Assembly (NCBI RefSeq): GCF_001640805.2
Contig: NC_066850.1
Location: 598,576 to 662,575 of the forward strand
Source: Lates calcarifer
Lineage: Eukaryota > Chordata > Actinopteri > Centropomidae
Direction: 5' to 3'
Length of the DNA stretch: 64,000 bases
The translations under genes were made by a program, and so were the position numbers. The stretch's first letter is position 1. Each line of letters opens with the position of its first letter. Under the pieces are notes generated by a model that had not been told where the DNA came from, did not search any database, and saw nothing but the letters and a program-made list of their open reading frames with translations. Below are positions 1 to 28,474 of this stretch, one piece after another.

Positions 1-700
1 GCTGTGTAGCTGTGTCCTGAAGTGTTCCCTCTCAGAGCATCGGTGGATGTAAACCAGGACCAAAATATTCCTCACACAAAACTCCTAAAACCATACTGCT
101 ATTAGACTCCGGGCTCCGCACACGCTCACGCTGCTCTTACAACACTACCAATTTTGTGTGCAGGAAAATAGCCTCAGTCTTGGCGTAGGACGTGGAGGAC
201 AGAAAATAGCCGTCGCTGGGCAGAAGTCTGCTGCACCAAACTCCTTTATTATTTTCTCGACTTTTTCTCCACAGCTGTGTTAACGCTGACACCTGGATTT
301 GATTTGGTTTTATCAGTTTTAGTCATTTGATTTGTTCATTTGTTCTAGTTTTTCTCATCAATGTTTTAGTCGGGTTTTCTTTGTGTATTTAGTTTTTCTC
401 TGTTAAACTTGGTGTTTTAATGTGGACAGTTATGTTAGGATCCGAGCAGCTCTGCAACAGCACACATCATTAAAACAAGTTGAGCTTTATCTGCTGATTA
501 AATGTGAGTGTAGTCGCTGTGTTAATGTTATTGTATTGTTCTCACAGAGTGAAATAAACTCTGCAGACACAGCAAAGGAAATGTAGCTTTTATTCACAGG
601 AGTTTTTAAAAATGTTAAATAATCAGAGTTCAGATTTAAACGAACATTAAACACTAACACTGATTATTTTTACCCCCTCCCCTCCCCTCCCTGTCCTCAG
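1..700 (+). other. lrp6: lrp6 intron (left edge of window)
   Basis: This stretch ends in a polypyrimidine run and the acceptor CAG at 698-700, directly before the first recognisable lrp6 exon at 701. I find no exon, repeat array or RNA gene in it. The upstream lrp6 exons, for the signal peptide and the first propellers, lie outside the window. Confidence 0.7.
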
Positions 701-9609
<8,909 letters not shown>

Positions 9610-12600
9610 GCCAACCCCCCCACCAAACCCCTCCCACCCTGCCACACCCCCTCCACACAGCTCCGCCCCCTCACTGTAAATAGCAATTGTGCATATATGA
9701 GGTTAAAAATGGGAAAGAGAGACTGACGACTCAGGAGGAGTGAGGAGGAAAAAAGGAAAAAAAGAGAAATGGAGCTGCAGAACATTTGTACATTGAAAAA
9801 GAGAAAAGCATATTTATATATTTTCTATACAGTGTTTACTGATGATGCCATGGAGGTTTGTATTAAGAAATTTGTACATTTTTTAAGAAAAGGTTTTATT
9901 AAAATCATCACAAATATAAGTTGCCTTAAACCAGGAGAAAAAGAGGCTGAAGGACAAAAAGCACACGGTGAAAACTGAGCAGCGGACGTTTAACTTATCT
10001 GATGCCAAATATGAAAAACATCCACAGCTACAGGAGGCGGAGGCTCCTCCCCGGCCGCCGCCGCCCGGCAGCCATCTTGTCTGTAGTTACCATGTAAACT
10101 GGATCGGGAGCGGCTGGAGGAAGACGCCGGTTTCCAGTGGCAGAGAACGTGGTACTGGGTCTTTGATTTGAATTTACCTCCTCTTCATTGTTTAACGAAA
10201 CGGTTCATAGGATCGTGTCTGTCGTGGATGTGAGTCATGTGCTGAGCTGGAAAGACCCGGGAACGAGTTCTGAGCTGAAGCAATAACATGACAAGGCACA
10301 TATTTATTATCCAGGAGCTGATCTGAGAGTCCTGACGAGGCTGCAGAGGACTGGACTAGTACTGGTTCAGGTAGGATAACCTGGCTTCTGAACCTGGCTC
10401 TTATTTCTCATGTATCTGGGTGTAATTGGTTGATAGGGACAAAAACCTTGGGTTCAGCAGCTGCTGCAGTGTAATCCAATGGATTACTCAGGAATATGGG
10501 TAGGACTCCTACAAAGACATCTCTATATATCACTACCAGACTCCATTGACAAAAACAGGAATTTTACAGAACAGAACTGGAACACCACTGCCTCCATCTG
10601 TGAGTGTGTCTGTGTTATTTTGTTTTACTTTACCTTCAGTAAAGTCTCCGAATGCTTTTTATACCACTGAAAGTCCCACAGTAACACAGACACACTGACA
10701 GATGGAGGCAGTGGTATTCCAGCAGCTCCTGGTTAAATCTCTGTTTTTGTCAATGGAGTCTGGTAGAGATATATAGAGATGTTTCTGGTTAAACTAAAAG
10801 GATCTTCCTCTTTAATAAAAAGCTCTGTCTCTGTAGGAATCCTATCATCATGCTGTCCAACTCTGAGAAGAACAATCTGACTGTCAGCGACAAAAATAAG
10901 ATTTTTAGTGAACGACCGTTGATGTGGACAATTTTGTCCCTGTGAATCATTTAGACCCAGAATGTGGGAGCATCAGGCTCAGGTTAGAAAACAGCAGAAT
11001 TATCCTTTAATGTTTGATAAAACTCTTCAGAGCCCCTCGTGTCCACTCGGGGCCTCCGTACATTTTCTTTCTCCACTAAATGTCAGAGGTGAGGTCAGTG
11101 TCACATGACTCACATCCAGAAAATCATCATCATGGTCATGATGTTCAGACAGGATTTAAACCAAAACGTACGCTTGTTGTTTTAACATGTTCTCACTGAA
11201 ACGTTCAAATGCCTGACTGCAACTGAACCGACCCAAAGCCGCACAGCGAACACAGGGTGCATCCATCAGTTCATCCTCCACTCCCTCATTTGATTCTTTT
11301 TTTTTTTTTTTGCCTTTTAATCCCTGTTTTGTGGAGGACGCAGCGTTTCCCACCAAGAACACGATCTTGTGCCTGACCAGTTACACATCTTTATCTTTTT
11401 TTATGTTGTTGTTGTTACTTTTGAGGAAAAAAACACAAAGGAAATCCAGTGCCCACTAAATGCTATATAGTATTTTTGTACCACATATTGTGTAGATAAC
11501 GTATTTATAAGCTATATAGAAAATCATTGTAAATCTATCCATTGAATTCTTGCAGTACTTTTCATTCCGTCTTTTTTTATATTGCCTCATTATATTTTTC
11601 TACAGAATATCACTCCAAACGTACGGCGACAATCTCAGATCAGTCAAATCGAAGAACATATCCAGGTCTTTAGTGTCTGTTAAAGTTAATCTGATGTTTG
11701 AAGGACTGTTGTGCCAAAATAATCTGTTTTTTTCTAACAATGTGGAGGCAGATGTCGGGAGTTGAGTCGGAAAAAAAAAACCCGGAAGCTGGGACCAGAG
11801 GTGAAACACGAGGCAGCATTGAATCTGTTGCCTTGACGCTTGTGTCAACAATCTGTTTGTTGTTTTGTTTTGTTTTTTTCCATAGATCAGGTTTTGTCTT
11901 TTTGCTTCTCCAGAAATATATTTTTCAAGATAACTTCATTTTGTTGCATCGTCTGAAATCGTCGGAGGAGTGTTGCCATGTTTCCCTCCCTCGTCATCAA
12001 AGAAAACGTTTGGTTCATTGTTCAGCTTAAAAGAAAAAAAAATAACACCAGCATGAATTTGAAGACAATCTAACGCTTTACGAACACACCTCCAACATAT
12101 CATGAGTTTCAACATGTTTAACACAAAACACAGAAAAGTTTGTCTTAACGAGACAGTTTTAGTCTGTTTTAACTTGAAAAAGGTTGTGAGACAACAAACA
12201 CTTTTTTTCATTTAAGAAAATTTAATTTTAATTTTCAATAATATTTGCGAAAAGCCTAAACCCACGCTACCAACCGAGGCCTAGGTATCATGAATTTATT
12301 TAAATACAATTTTTTTAATTCTACACGACTCTTACAAATTTATCATCAAAAGTCATCTGAGCACAATTGGCCACTTAAATAAATAAAATATTATCGAAGC
12401 TTTAATTAAGAAAAACATTGTGCCATCTGGTGGAGATAAATTCCACATTTTCCAGAAATTATCATCAACATTTACAAATAAACTTACTGTATATGGAGGC
12501 CACAAAGTGCCAATATTTGATGAATCTTGTGCAAACAAGATTTAACTTTGCACAGAATATGGATCTGATGTAGAGTGTGCACAAGATGATAATTTCTGTG

Positions 12601-14490
12601 CATAAAATAATTATTACATGTGAAGAAGATTTTAAAATTTTGATTTGTGAAATAAGAGAAATCAGATTTTACGACTCTAAAATTAAAATTTTGTACAATG
12701 CAGTGATATTTTGAGGCTTTTGGATTCTCAGTTATCTGAACAGAAACCCAAACCACTAGAAACCAGTGACGACGCCTAACAGTCCAGTCTTCTCTTGGAC
12801 CGGTACATAAACATATATTCTTGGCTCCCTGCTGCCTCCGTACACCCTCAACATCTGCCCACATCTGTCGACCAGCCGAGAGCCACCTGTGGTACAATCA
12901 CTTGCTCACACATCCAGGTGTGTTTTCAGGCCGATCACGCGCACACATCCACATCAAACTCTTATTTTTTTTGGGGAGAGGTTCTCATTCGCTAACTGCA
13001 CTTTACAGGACTTTTTATTTTTTTAGCTGATTTCCGGTACAAAACTTTGTAGTTTCACGCAGCTGGAGTGAACTCGTTTAAAGGTGGACGTTTGGTTTGT
13101 GTGTTTTAGGAAGTGACTGACGTGGTGAAGAGATTTCTGACTGTAAACATCAGATTTACTGAGTCTGGTTGATGATGGGGAACTTTGTTTTGGGAAATTT
13201 GCTCTAAATTCTTCCCTCACATGAATAATTCGTTCTTTTTTTTTCACAAGAAACTGTTTGAACTGGAAAACATCTGTTTGATCATTGAAAGTTATTTTCT
13301 CTGTGAATTTACAGGATAACTGATGTTTTCTGTTTTATGGGACATGAACAAAATGTTGTTTAATTCAAACTTTAACATCATCTAAAAGGTCAGATCATTA
13401 TTTCAAGGGAATTGATTTAGTTTATGATTTAATATTTGAAGGGTACAAATTAAAAATGTGAGGGAATTGAGAAATCTAAGGGCACTAATTTTACTCATGT
13501 AGGAGTTTTGGTAGAAAATAAAACTTTTTTAACACCATAAATTGAGAAATTTAAAAAACACATTTCTATAAAAAGTTAGAAGATACCAATTATTAAATAT
13601 CATCTTTACACAAGAAGGTGTAGAAGAATGTTGTGTAAATGAAATACAGCTTAACATTAACATTTGAAAAATAACAATTTGCATTTTATATCTTTATTTT
13701 AGAGCAGACATCGAAACTAACGCAGATGTTGCCGTTCATCATCGGCACCAAAACTTTCAGCCCCTTAAAATGAGTTAAGTTTTGACTGAAGTCTGGATCT
13801 GATCATCTGAACACATCAGACGCTTCATTCCAATTTTTAGCTCTTTACATTTTTCCAAATGTGATTTTTAGTCTAAATCAGAGCATCCTGAGGTTTGGTG
13901 CTTATCAGATTAATTTACCAAACAAATGTTCCTCCAGACTCTGTTAAAGCTTCATGTTTATTATGGAGCCAGAATAAAATCCAGGAGACGTGTGACAGAT
14001 GGAAACGAGACAAATCAAACTGCTCTGTGTCGTTAAAGAGTCGACGGCTTCGGGCCGAGCTTCGACATTTTGTACAGATCGTGAGGAACGTGGGTGAAAA
14101 AGGTCAAAGAAAGTAGAAAAAGAAAAAAGATTGAAAAAGGCTGAGTCATTTTTTTGTTTTTTGTTTTTTTTTAAAAAGCACTTTTGTCTCCAGGTTTTTA
14201 TCGGAGCTTCAAACAGGAAAAAACAGAAGTTTGTGTTGTTTCTTTTTTTTTTTTAAATGTCCTTCATCCGTTTTGATCCCATGGTGCTTTGCGAGGACGT
14301 TTGTGGAGATGACCAACATTTGGTTCGTCATGTTTGTTTAATTTCCACTAACTCTGCGTTTTTATACAATGACTGCTTTACCTGTAAACCAGAGTATCAG
14401 ATGGACCTGTACAGCCCATCCAGCTGCCACCATAAGCTGTTGTAACTCATGAAATGCTGATTTTTTTTTTCTTTTTGTTAAATATAAAGT
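9610..14490 (+). other. lrp6: lrp6 3' UTR (extent inferred)
   Basis: After the stop codon comes a GC-rich spacer, then AT-rich sequence with many T-runs, TGTAAATA- and TTTGTACA-like words typical of long vertebrate 3' UTRs. No splice-bounded coding exon is visible. A variant poly(A) hexamer (AATATA/TATAAA context) at about 14480-14488, followed by a TG-rich stretch, is a plausible end, but earlier ends are possible. A complete MITE lies inside at 10501-10844. The extent is inference; transcript reads would settle it. Confidence 0.5.
10501..10844. mobile_element. Foldback MITE, complete copy B (TA-type termini)
   Basis: 344 bases with 13-base terminal inverted repeats, TAGGACTCCTACA at the left (10501-10513) and TGTAGGAATCCTA at the right (10832-10844), with one mismatch. 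The outermost TA on both sides fits a TA target-site duplication, as in Tc1/mariner-type MITEs. Long internal arms (CTCTATATAT, CAGACTCCATTGACAAAAAC, ACTGCCTCCATCTGT and their complements) make the whole element a hairpin. There is no coding capacity. It lies inside the inferred lrp6 3' UTR. Confidence 0.85.
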
Positions 14491-15720
14491 GAGTGAACTT
14501 TTGAACTTGTGTCTGTGTGATGATTGGTGAGTGAAGATAAAAACTGATCCTTGATTCAGCTTTATAACTTCTGTGGTTTCTCTCAGACAGAACTTTAATT
14601 TTCAATCACCTGAAACAAAAAACACAAAAATTATAAACTTCAGACTTTCTCTGGAGTCACTCAGAGAGTTGAACTTTATGTTCAGGTAACGAGCAGCTGT
14701 TTAACTCGTCTCTTTCTACCTGAGGATTCAATAAGTCCTCGTATTAGAGGCAAAATTACAACTGAAATTCTTCATGTTTGTTTTAAAAAGTTCAGCTTTT
14801 AAATCCCAGATTGTTTGATTTCACATGATCACATTGTTGTGTCAGGATATATATATATATGAACAGCATCAGTGCAGTATCTATAATAAAGATAAATAAG
14901 TCAACATTATTCTATTGACATTTTTCAACTTGCACAACGTCAAAGAAAAAGGCAAAATGAGTCCAGACTTTATTCCTGACTGTGGAGAGGAAAAGATTTA
15001 TGTCTGAAATAAAACTCATATTCACACACAGGTTTCCTGCGCACAGTGATTCATTATTTCTATGTGATGTATTTAATCACATTATCTGCACCTGAGTGAG
15101 TGTTGGTCTCCTGTTTGGAGCCTGTGCTGCCATCCTCTGTCTGAACTCTGTAACTGCAGTAACAATCACTGTGTGTTTATTGGCTGCATCATCGCATTGT
15201 TTTTGTTGCCATGCTGCACATGAACTGCTGAGGATAAAACCCATGATGGAGCGGCCCCATGAGGACCGGACAGGGGCCCAGTAAATGTAATATGACCACA
15301 AAGAGACACACAGAGACTCAGTGAGAGGCTGTCCTCTCTGTGTGATGTCCAAATAAAGATACATTCAAATTCAGTTCATATCATTCTGATGGAGCCACTA
15401 TGATGATCAGTACTTGCATTAACAGTGAGTATCGATATTTTTCTTACCTAACAGTTAAGTATCGGTTTCCAAATAGTTCCCTTGTTCTACCGTAATAACG
15501 CATCAGAGCCAGGAGTGAGCACCTGGACACATTAGCGCTCTTTTACCAGAGCAGTCCTCAGGGGTACAAAGGAAGTTTTGATTCCAGTTTAAAACATTAA
15601 AAGCTGAAATAACAGAACGACAAAAGCCTGTAAAGAGCTGTTTCAACACGCGAACATTTTTATCTGCCGCTTCTCATCTGAGCATTACGGTAACCTAACT
15701 TCTCATTTTAACCACGCCCC
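14491..15720. other. Intergenic, lrp6 to tbk1
   Basis: AT-rich spacer with a short AT run near 14850. Open frames near 15080-15360 on both strands have no family resemblance and no splice context. I see no RNA gene. Confidence 0.6.
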
Positions 15721-15807
15721 CTTCGCTAACTCTCCGTCCTGATTGGTCCGCGATTGTCACATGACGAGGGAACAACGGAAGAGGAGGAATCGGCCGCAGA
15801 AAGAAGG
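15721..15807 (+). promoter_or_regulatory. tbk1: tbk1 core promoter and untranslated exon 1
   Basis: A CpG-containing block holds an inverted CCAAT box (GATTGG, 15741-15746), an E-box of the GTCACATGAC type (15756-15765) and an ETS-type CGGAAG (15776-15781). It is followed by a purine-rich segment ending in a consensus donor AAGG|GTGAGG at 15807/15808. This fits a TATA-less housekeeping promoter and a short 5' UTR exon spliced to the ATG exon whose acceptor is at 17081. The transcription start is not determined. Confidence 0.55.
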
Positions 15808-17081
15808 GTGAGGAAATAAACAAAATAATTATGATTAATTTTATACGACAAAAACCTTAAAGACGCGGTATTCACCGCCACCCTTCTGTAGCCTGACATG
15901 TTAGCGAACGGACCCGGTTTTGTCGGGCAGTTTGAACCGTTAGCTTGTTAGCACGACATGATCGTATTTTCATGTCCGGCTACAGAAAGTGAAAATACAT
16001 CAGAAAACAGCTCCTGCAGCGAAAACACGAATGTTTCAACATTAATTCAACAGTCAGTGGGTTCGTGTAACCGGTAGCTGCACCGTGTGTGTGTTTTTAT
16101 TTATCAGCTAACGTGAACGGCTCCGGTGTTTGTGTCCGTGTTAACGCTCCGGTGGAGGATTTATTCAGAGGTTCAGGTGTTAAATGTCCGCAGCTTCATC
16201 TCCATTAAACTCATGTATGTTAATGTAATGATTAGAATCTGCCGTGTCTGTGTCTCGTCACGGTGAGTTTGAACGTTTGAGGCCTGAAACGGGAATTTCC
16301 CGGAGACGCAGTGACGTCATGACGCATCGACCGTACAGAAATATAAACTTTATTTATAATTTAAACCTTTACAGCGTTTCTACCGTTACTTTATTACCGT
16401 GACATTATTAACATATAGAGTGTAAAAACGCAGTAAATTTGAGCCGGGAACACCTGCAGTGTCTCACCTGTGCTCAGAGCTGAACCTGTGGTGTCTGTGG
16501 TTTCAGCCGCCAACGACACATTCAACATGATTTCACAGTTTTATCTGAAGAGGTGAAGCTTTCTGACTCAGAATAAAACCGAGACTGAAACCGACACACT
16601 AACGTCTACAGTCTGCAGCCAGGAGGAGAGAGCAGGTCTGTTTGTCTGTACACTGAGCGTTAGCATGTAGCAGAGTCTGGTTCTGTGCTTCATATGGATT
16701 GACAGTAGAAACATTACATAAGAGGAACGCATCAAGTTTATCCAGTTTATTCGGTCCATAGTTTCCATTCAGTGAAATCTGTTTTATCCCAGAGTCAGAG
16801 GTGAAAGGTTTTCACAGCATTTGACAGTTTAACAGCTGCTTCACAGAGACAGAGAATAATCAGACTCTAAAAGGCAAAGAACGTGAAACAGATGTAAGAT
16901 CCTGAACACGTGAAGTGATTCTGTAGTTTGAACATGATTGGACTGTTTTAAATCAGGACCAGATGTTCGCTGATCCTCCAGAGGATTGTTAAGGTTTGAT
17001 AGCAGCTCTCCTGGCTGCTGGTTTATTGATTGTTATCGATCAGATCCTGGTGTATTGATCAGCTGTTTGTGTGTTTTCAGG
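15808..17081 (+). other. tbk1: tbk1 5' intron
   Basis: Spans from the inferred exon 1 donor to the acceptor TTTTCAG ending at 17081. The first half is CpG-richer and holds the kappaB/CRE pair listed separately. I see nothing else. Confidence 0.5.
16291..16319. promoter_or_regulatory. kappaB site and CRE palindrome, 11 bp apart
   Basis: GGGAATTTCC at 16291-16300 fits the NF-kappaB consensus GGGRNWYYCC exactly and extends to a near-palindrome with the following C. TGACGTCA at 16312-16319 is a perfect CRE/ATF palindrome. Both lie in tbk1 intron 1, about 0.5 kb after the inferred first exon. Binding is not shown by sequence alone. Confidence 0.6.
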
Positions 17082-17100
17082 ATCAGTTGCAGCCGTCAGG

Positions 17101-24234
<7,134 letters not shown>

Positions 24235-26045
24235 GCAGTTTGTACATATCCTGTGTCTGTACCTGTAAATAATGTGAGACTGTAAGATGAAGCTTTTTTT
24301 TTTTGTATGAACGAGCCTCCGTTTGTTAACGAACAGACTGTGACATTAGAAACGGCTTCGCTCGGCTCGACTGTCTGGATCTGACGCTTTAAGATATTTA
24401 GACCTGATGATCGATGAAGGAGCTGTGACACTCTGTCAGAATCACCTTAAAGACACTGAATTTACCCTGAATTTACCCTGAAAACACCTCAGTCTGAATC
24501 AGGTGTTTGGTTGTTAAACGTCCCTTAATTTGTCCTTAAATTATATGTATGATACGTAAGATTTAAGGTTTTCACATTGAAGTTTAGAATATTTTCAGCT
24601 ACACATAAATAATACAATTTTAAAGGATTTTCATCCAGTTTCATTTACTTAACAGATTTTGTAAGAATTTAATGGAAAGCATTAATGGACTTTCAGGAGG
24701 ATTGAATTTGTTTTTAAAGGATTAAAAACTCTTTAAAATGTACAGAACATTTCAGGTCAGTCTGTACCTTCATTTTTTACCATAAAGGTGCAAATTCATG
24801 TTTGTCCAACCTTTTGGTTTTTTAATGGACTGAATGAGCATGTTTGGTTAAATGGACCAAACAGCATCAAGACCCTTTAGAGTTTAAATTAAAGAGTTTT
24901 TACTCTTTGTAAACCCTTTAAATCATGAAGATAATCCATCTCAAATGCATTAATAACATTTAAAGCAGTTTATTTATCCATTAAGTTTCCACCTTAAATG
25001 AAAGATTACAGTCAGTTTTAGGTCCAAATCTTAAGGGGTTTAATATTTCTAATATATTAATGAATGAATAAACCTAATCAACATTTACTGAATAAAAATC
25101 TCAAACTGCAGCTGAAAATATTTGAAACCTTAATCACTCCTCATTAATGAATCTGTCCGATGTTTACAGATTATTCTGTGAATTCATTATTCATGTGCTG
25201 GATGTGTTTATTTAGGGTTTTTTAAATGGATTTTAAGGGACTCAGTTTTTCAAGTTAAAGGACAAATTAAGATTCATCTAAACACCAAACACCTGGATTT
25301 TTTTGGTGTTTCCCAGAGTGAAATAATCAGAATGTTAAAGTCACAGTGATTGGATTGTCATAACTTAAGGTCTTCTTAATGGGTTTTCTGAACTGATGAA
25401 TGTTAAAAGTCACATTATAGTTGGACCTTAATTTAAAGGACGTTCATTTTTCAGTTAGATTAAAATTCAAAGGGTTAAAACCACTAAAAACTGAACTGTG
25501 GAAATGTATTTTCACCTTAACTGAAAAATGATGAATGAATGTTTTTCATGTTATTTGGTCAACTTTAAAAGCTCTTAAACTGTTTCAGATAATCCTTTGA
25601 AAAAACCTTAATATGTCACAAACCATTAATTATTCCCTTAAAGTCTCTCTTAATTCCATCATGTTCATGATTAAACTGAGGGGAAGTGAAGGTAAAAATT
25701 GGAGGTTTTAAATTGAAAAATGCTGATTCTATTAGATGTTTATTTATTGTTCTTTTAACGCTGATCAATAATCATTATCAGATTTGTTCTTATCTATCTT
25801 TATGCCTTTACTGTCACATATTCTCTCTGGACAGTAAGTCAGTGGTGATCAGTACAAAGAAGCAGAAAAACCTCCTCCTCCTCCAGGTTCACTATTAAAG
25901 GACAAAAAGGATCCTCAACTTTTACTCTGAGGTTAAAGTTTTGTTTTGTTCATGTTTTCTTTTGTCAATAATCAGCATTCAAAATGCTCAGACAGTTTGA
26001 AAAACCTGTACATAAATAAAGAAATAAATATCTGAATGAGTCAGT
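24235..26045 (+). other. tbk1: tbk1 3' UTR
   Basis: From the stop codon to a cluster of poly(A) signals. The sequence is strikingly rich in TTAAAGG/CCTTTAA words from about 24450 to 25650 but has no coding potential. I see no other gene before the crebl2 promoter. Confidence 0.6.
26015..26028 (+). terminator. tbk1: tbk1 poly(A) signals
   Basis: Two AATAAA hexamers (26015-26020 and 26023-26028) about 1.8 kb after the tbk1 stop and 350 bases before the next promoter. A T-rich stretch follows. Confidence 0.55.
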
Positions 26046-26364
26046 TATCTTTTATTTTTCTCTGCGTCCCTGCAGCAGTTTTTACCTTCACACAGAATAA
26101 AAACAGAAAGACGCACATTAAAACTAAATTACATTCAAATTTGAAATTCATTGAATTCAATCTATTTTTAAAAAATCTGTCAGAACTTTGATTTTATCAA
26201 ATAAAACAAAATTATGAAATTAATGTTTCACTTTCACAAATAATTTGTTCTTTAAATTACATTTTAATTTAAGTCAAACTTCTTAGTCTCACCTGTGTTG
26301 TGGCTTCAGTTTGTTAAATGTCACTTTCATTTTTCTAATAAAGATTTGTTGAAAGAAGAAAAAA

Positions 26365-26577
26365 CACTGCTGACGTAACCGCGTGACGCCATGAGGAAAC
26401 ACGATGTAAACAAAGCGAAACAGCAGCGGGTTAATTATCCGGGTTAATTTAGTCTGAGTTATTCTCGTTAGCGCGGATTCACTTTAACTTTGTTTGATTA
26501 CGTGTTTTAGTGAACGGAGCTGTTAGCTGACCGTGGCTAACGTCAGCTAGCTGCTAACTAGGTTAGCTCTGAACAAC
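26365..26577 (+). promoter_or_regulatory. crebl2: crebl2 promoter and 5' UTR
   Basis: A CpG-richer block between tbk1's end and the crebl2 ATG. It contains TGACGTAA (26371-26378, CRE-like), GTAAACAAAG (forkhead-type) and several GCTAAC/GTTAGC words nearest the ATG. No TATA box is apparent. The exact start of transcription cannot be read. Confidence 0.5.
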
Positions 26578-28436
26578 ATGGATGATAACAAGGTGAGAAG
26601 CTAGCCATGAAGCTAACGGTGGCTAACTATCGCCAGTTCACCTGGAAACAGCTTTAACCAACTGTACCCGGGTTTAACCAGCTCTGTGTTAACTCTGGTT
26701 TAAATGTTAGACTGGTTAATACCTGTTCTGACGGTAACTAACCCGTTTGAGAGGCTAGTTGTGGTAGAACATGTTCGCCAGACGAAGCTAACTGTAGCTA
26801 ACGCTAGCAGCGTCTCTGTCTTGGAAAGTCTCGAAAAGCTTTGAATTGAGCTCTTTGTCCTGGGAAGGTTTGAAAATGTCTGGAATATCATTTAAAGGTC
26901 TTGAATATTTCGGGCCTGTCACAGACTGTAAACTGTAAAGATAACATCAGTTATAAAGTCATAAATAATCATCTGTAATAAAAGCCTGTGATTACCTGAT
27001 GTTAGTGTTTAATGTCATGAGTGATGTGAAAGTGATGAGATGTTTAGTTTCTTATTTTAAAACCTGATTTCCTGACATTTAAAGAGCAGCTCAGATCATC
27101 CACTGACTCCGTTTGTTGCTATAGATTTGTGTCTCGTCTTTTCTGCTGTTGTACTTGTTGTGTAGCTGAGTGTAACTGTGCTGCGTTGTCAGATGGTGGC
27201 TGGTAAAGTGAAGAAGCCGGGGAAACGCGGCCGTAAACCTGCCAAGATCGACCTGAAGGCCAAACTGGAGCGAAGCCGTCAGAGCGCCAGAGAGTGCAGA
27301 GCCAGGAAGAAACTGAGGTACCAGTATCTGGAGGAACTGGTCTCCAGTAAAGAGAGAGCCATCTGTGCCCTGAGGGAGGAGCTGGAGATGGTAAAGTTTT
27401 AACCACACTGACATTGAAACTGTTTCTGTCAGACTTTGGTTCATGAACTCTGAGAAAACAGAAGGTTGATGTTCGACTCACTCAGACACTCAGACCTTTG
27501 TTGATCAGCATTGGTCTTAAATCAGATGTTTACCTGCAGACATGTTGGAAATAAGAAAACACTGAAGAACAGTTGAAAACACTGAGGTCATTTATCCTCT
27601 TTAATTCTTGTCATGGTCCAGAGGTTTTTCCAGGAAATATCTCAAACTAAAACAAACAGAAACCAGTGACTACGATCAGTAATGTTTCATCGATTCTAAA
27701 ATAACATTAGACTAATAAATGAACAGTGCTCATAAAAAATGACACTTCTCTTGAACAAACTGAAACTATGTTGATCAACAGATTTCATCAGAAACCTTTT
27801 TTATTTTATCTAAATCTAAAATGGTAAAATGAAAATCATCATTTCATCTCTGAATATTTTCTGGGGGGTGTTTGGACAAAAAACAACACGTTTAACCTCG
27901 TTGACTTTTTACAGTTTTGTAACATTTTATACAACAAAGAGCTTCAGTTCAGCTTCAGTTTTCATGTAGAAATCTGTGATTCATTTTATTAAAACAGCAT
28001 CAACTGTTTTAACTGCAGAGTGAATCTGACGACTTCTTTTTTAATCCAGTGAAATCCTTCATTCAATCATTTGTTAGTAACTAAAATCAGCTGTTCAGAC
28101 TCAGTTGTGATGAAACAGATTATATTTTGGTTCTGGTTGGTTCTGGTTGGTTCTGGTCACTCTGTGGGAAATCAGCTGATTCTCCCTCAGGTCTGACTGC
28201 AGGATCATGTTTTACAGCTCTGAACTTCACCTGTTTCTTTACCTCTTACCTCTGTCTCTGTGTTGTTGTGGTGGTGACAGTACAAGCAGTGGTGTTCAGC
28301 CATGGATCAGGGGAAGATCCCGTCAGAGATTAAAGCTCTGCTGACCGGGGACGAGCAGAAGATGCCTCAGAGCGGCAGCAGCACCAAGACGTCCAAGAAC
28401 AACAAGAACAACATCAGCAGCAATGGTCAGGGTTAG
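26578..28436 (+). CDS. crebl2: CREBL2, small bZIP protein
   Basis: Small nuclear bZIP protein that in mammals partners CREB and promotes adipogenic gene expression. Exons: 26578-26592 (five codons, MDDNK, donor GTGAGA), 27193-27390 and 28281-28436; 122 residues (human 120). The second exon holds the family core: a lysine-rich start (KVKKPGKRGRKPAKID), then the basic region (SRQSARECRARKKLRYQYLEE) running into a short leucine zipper. The third begins YKQWC and continues with KIPSEIKALLTG. The C-terminus (SSNGQG, then TAG) differs from the human SNSW end, and the stop lies directly against a (GACT)n run. A missed final splice cannot be excluded. Both introns (26593-27192, 27391-28280) hold nothing recognised beyond GCTAAC words and repeated TTCTGGTTGG near 28130. 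It is convergent with gpr19, as in human. Confidence 0.93.
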
Positions 28437-28474
28437 ACTGACTGACTGACTGACTGACTGACTGACTGACTGAC
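28436..28474. repeat. (GACT)n abutting the crebl2 stop codon
   Basis: Nearly ten GACT units begin at the last base of the TAG stop. Every frame of this repeat contains TGA, so expansion cannot extend the protein. Confidence 0.93.

Noticed and set aside
12484..12897. 137-codon minus-strand frame
   Set aside because: It lies in the AT-rich lrp6 3' UTR, with low-complexity composition and no family features.
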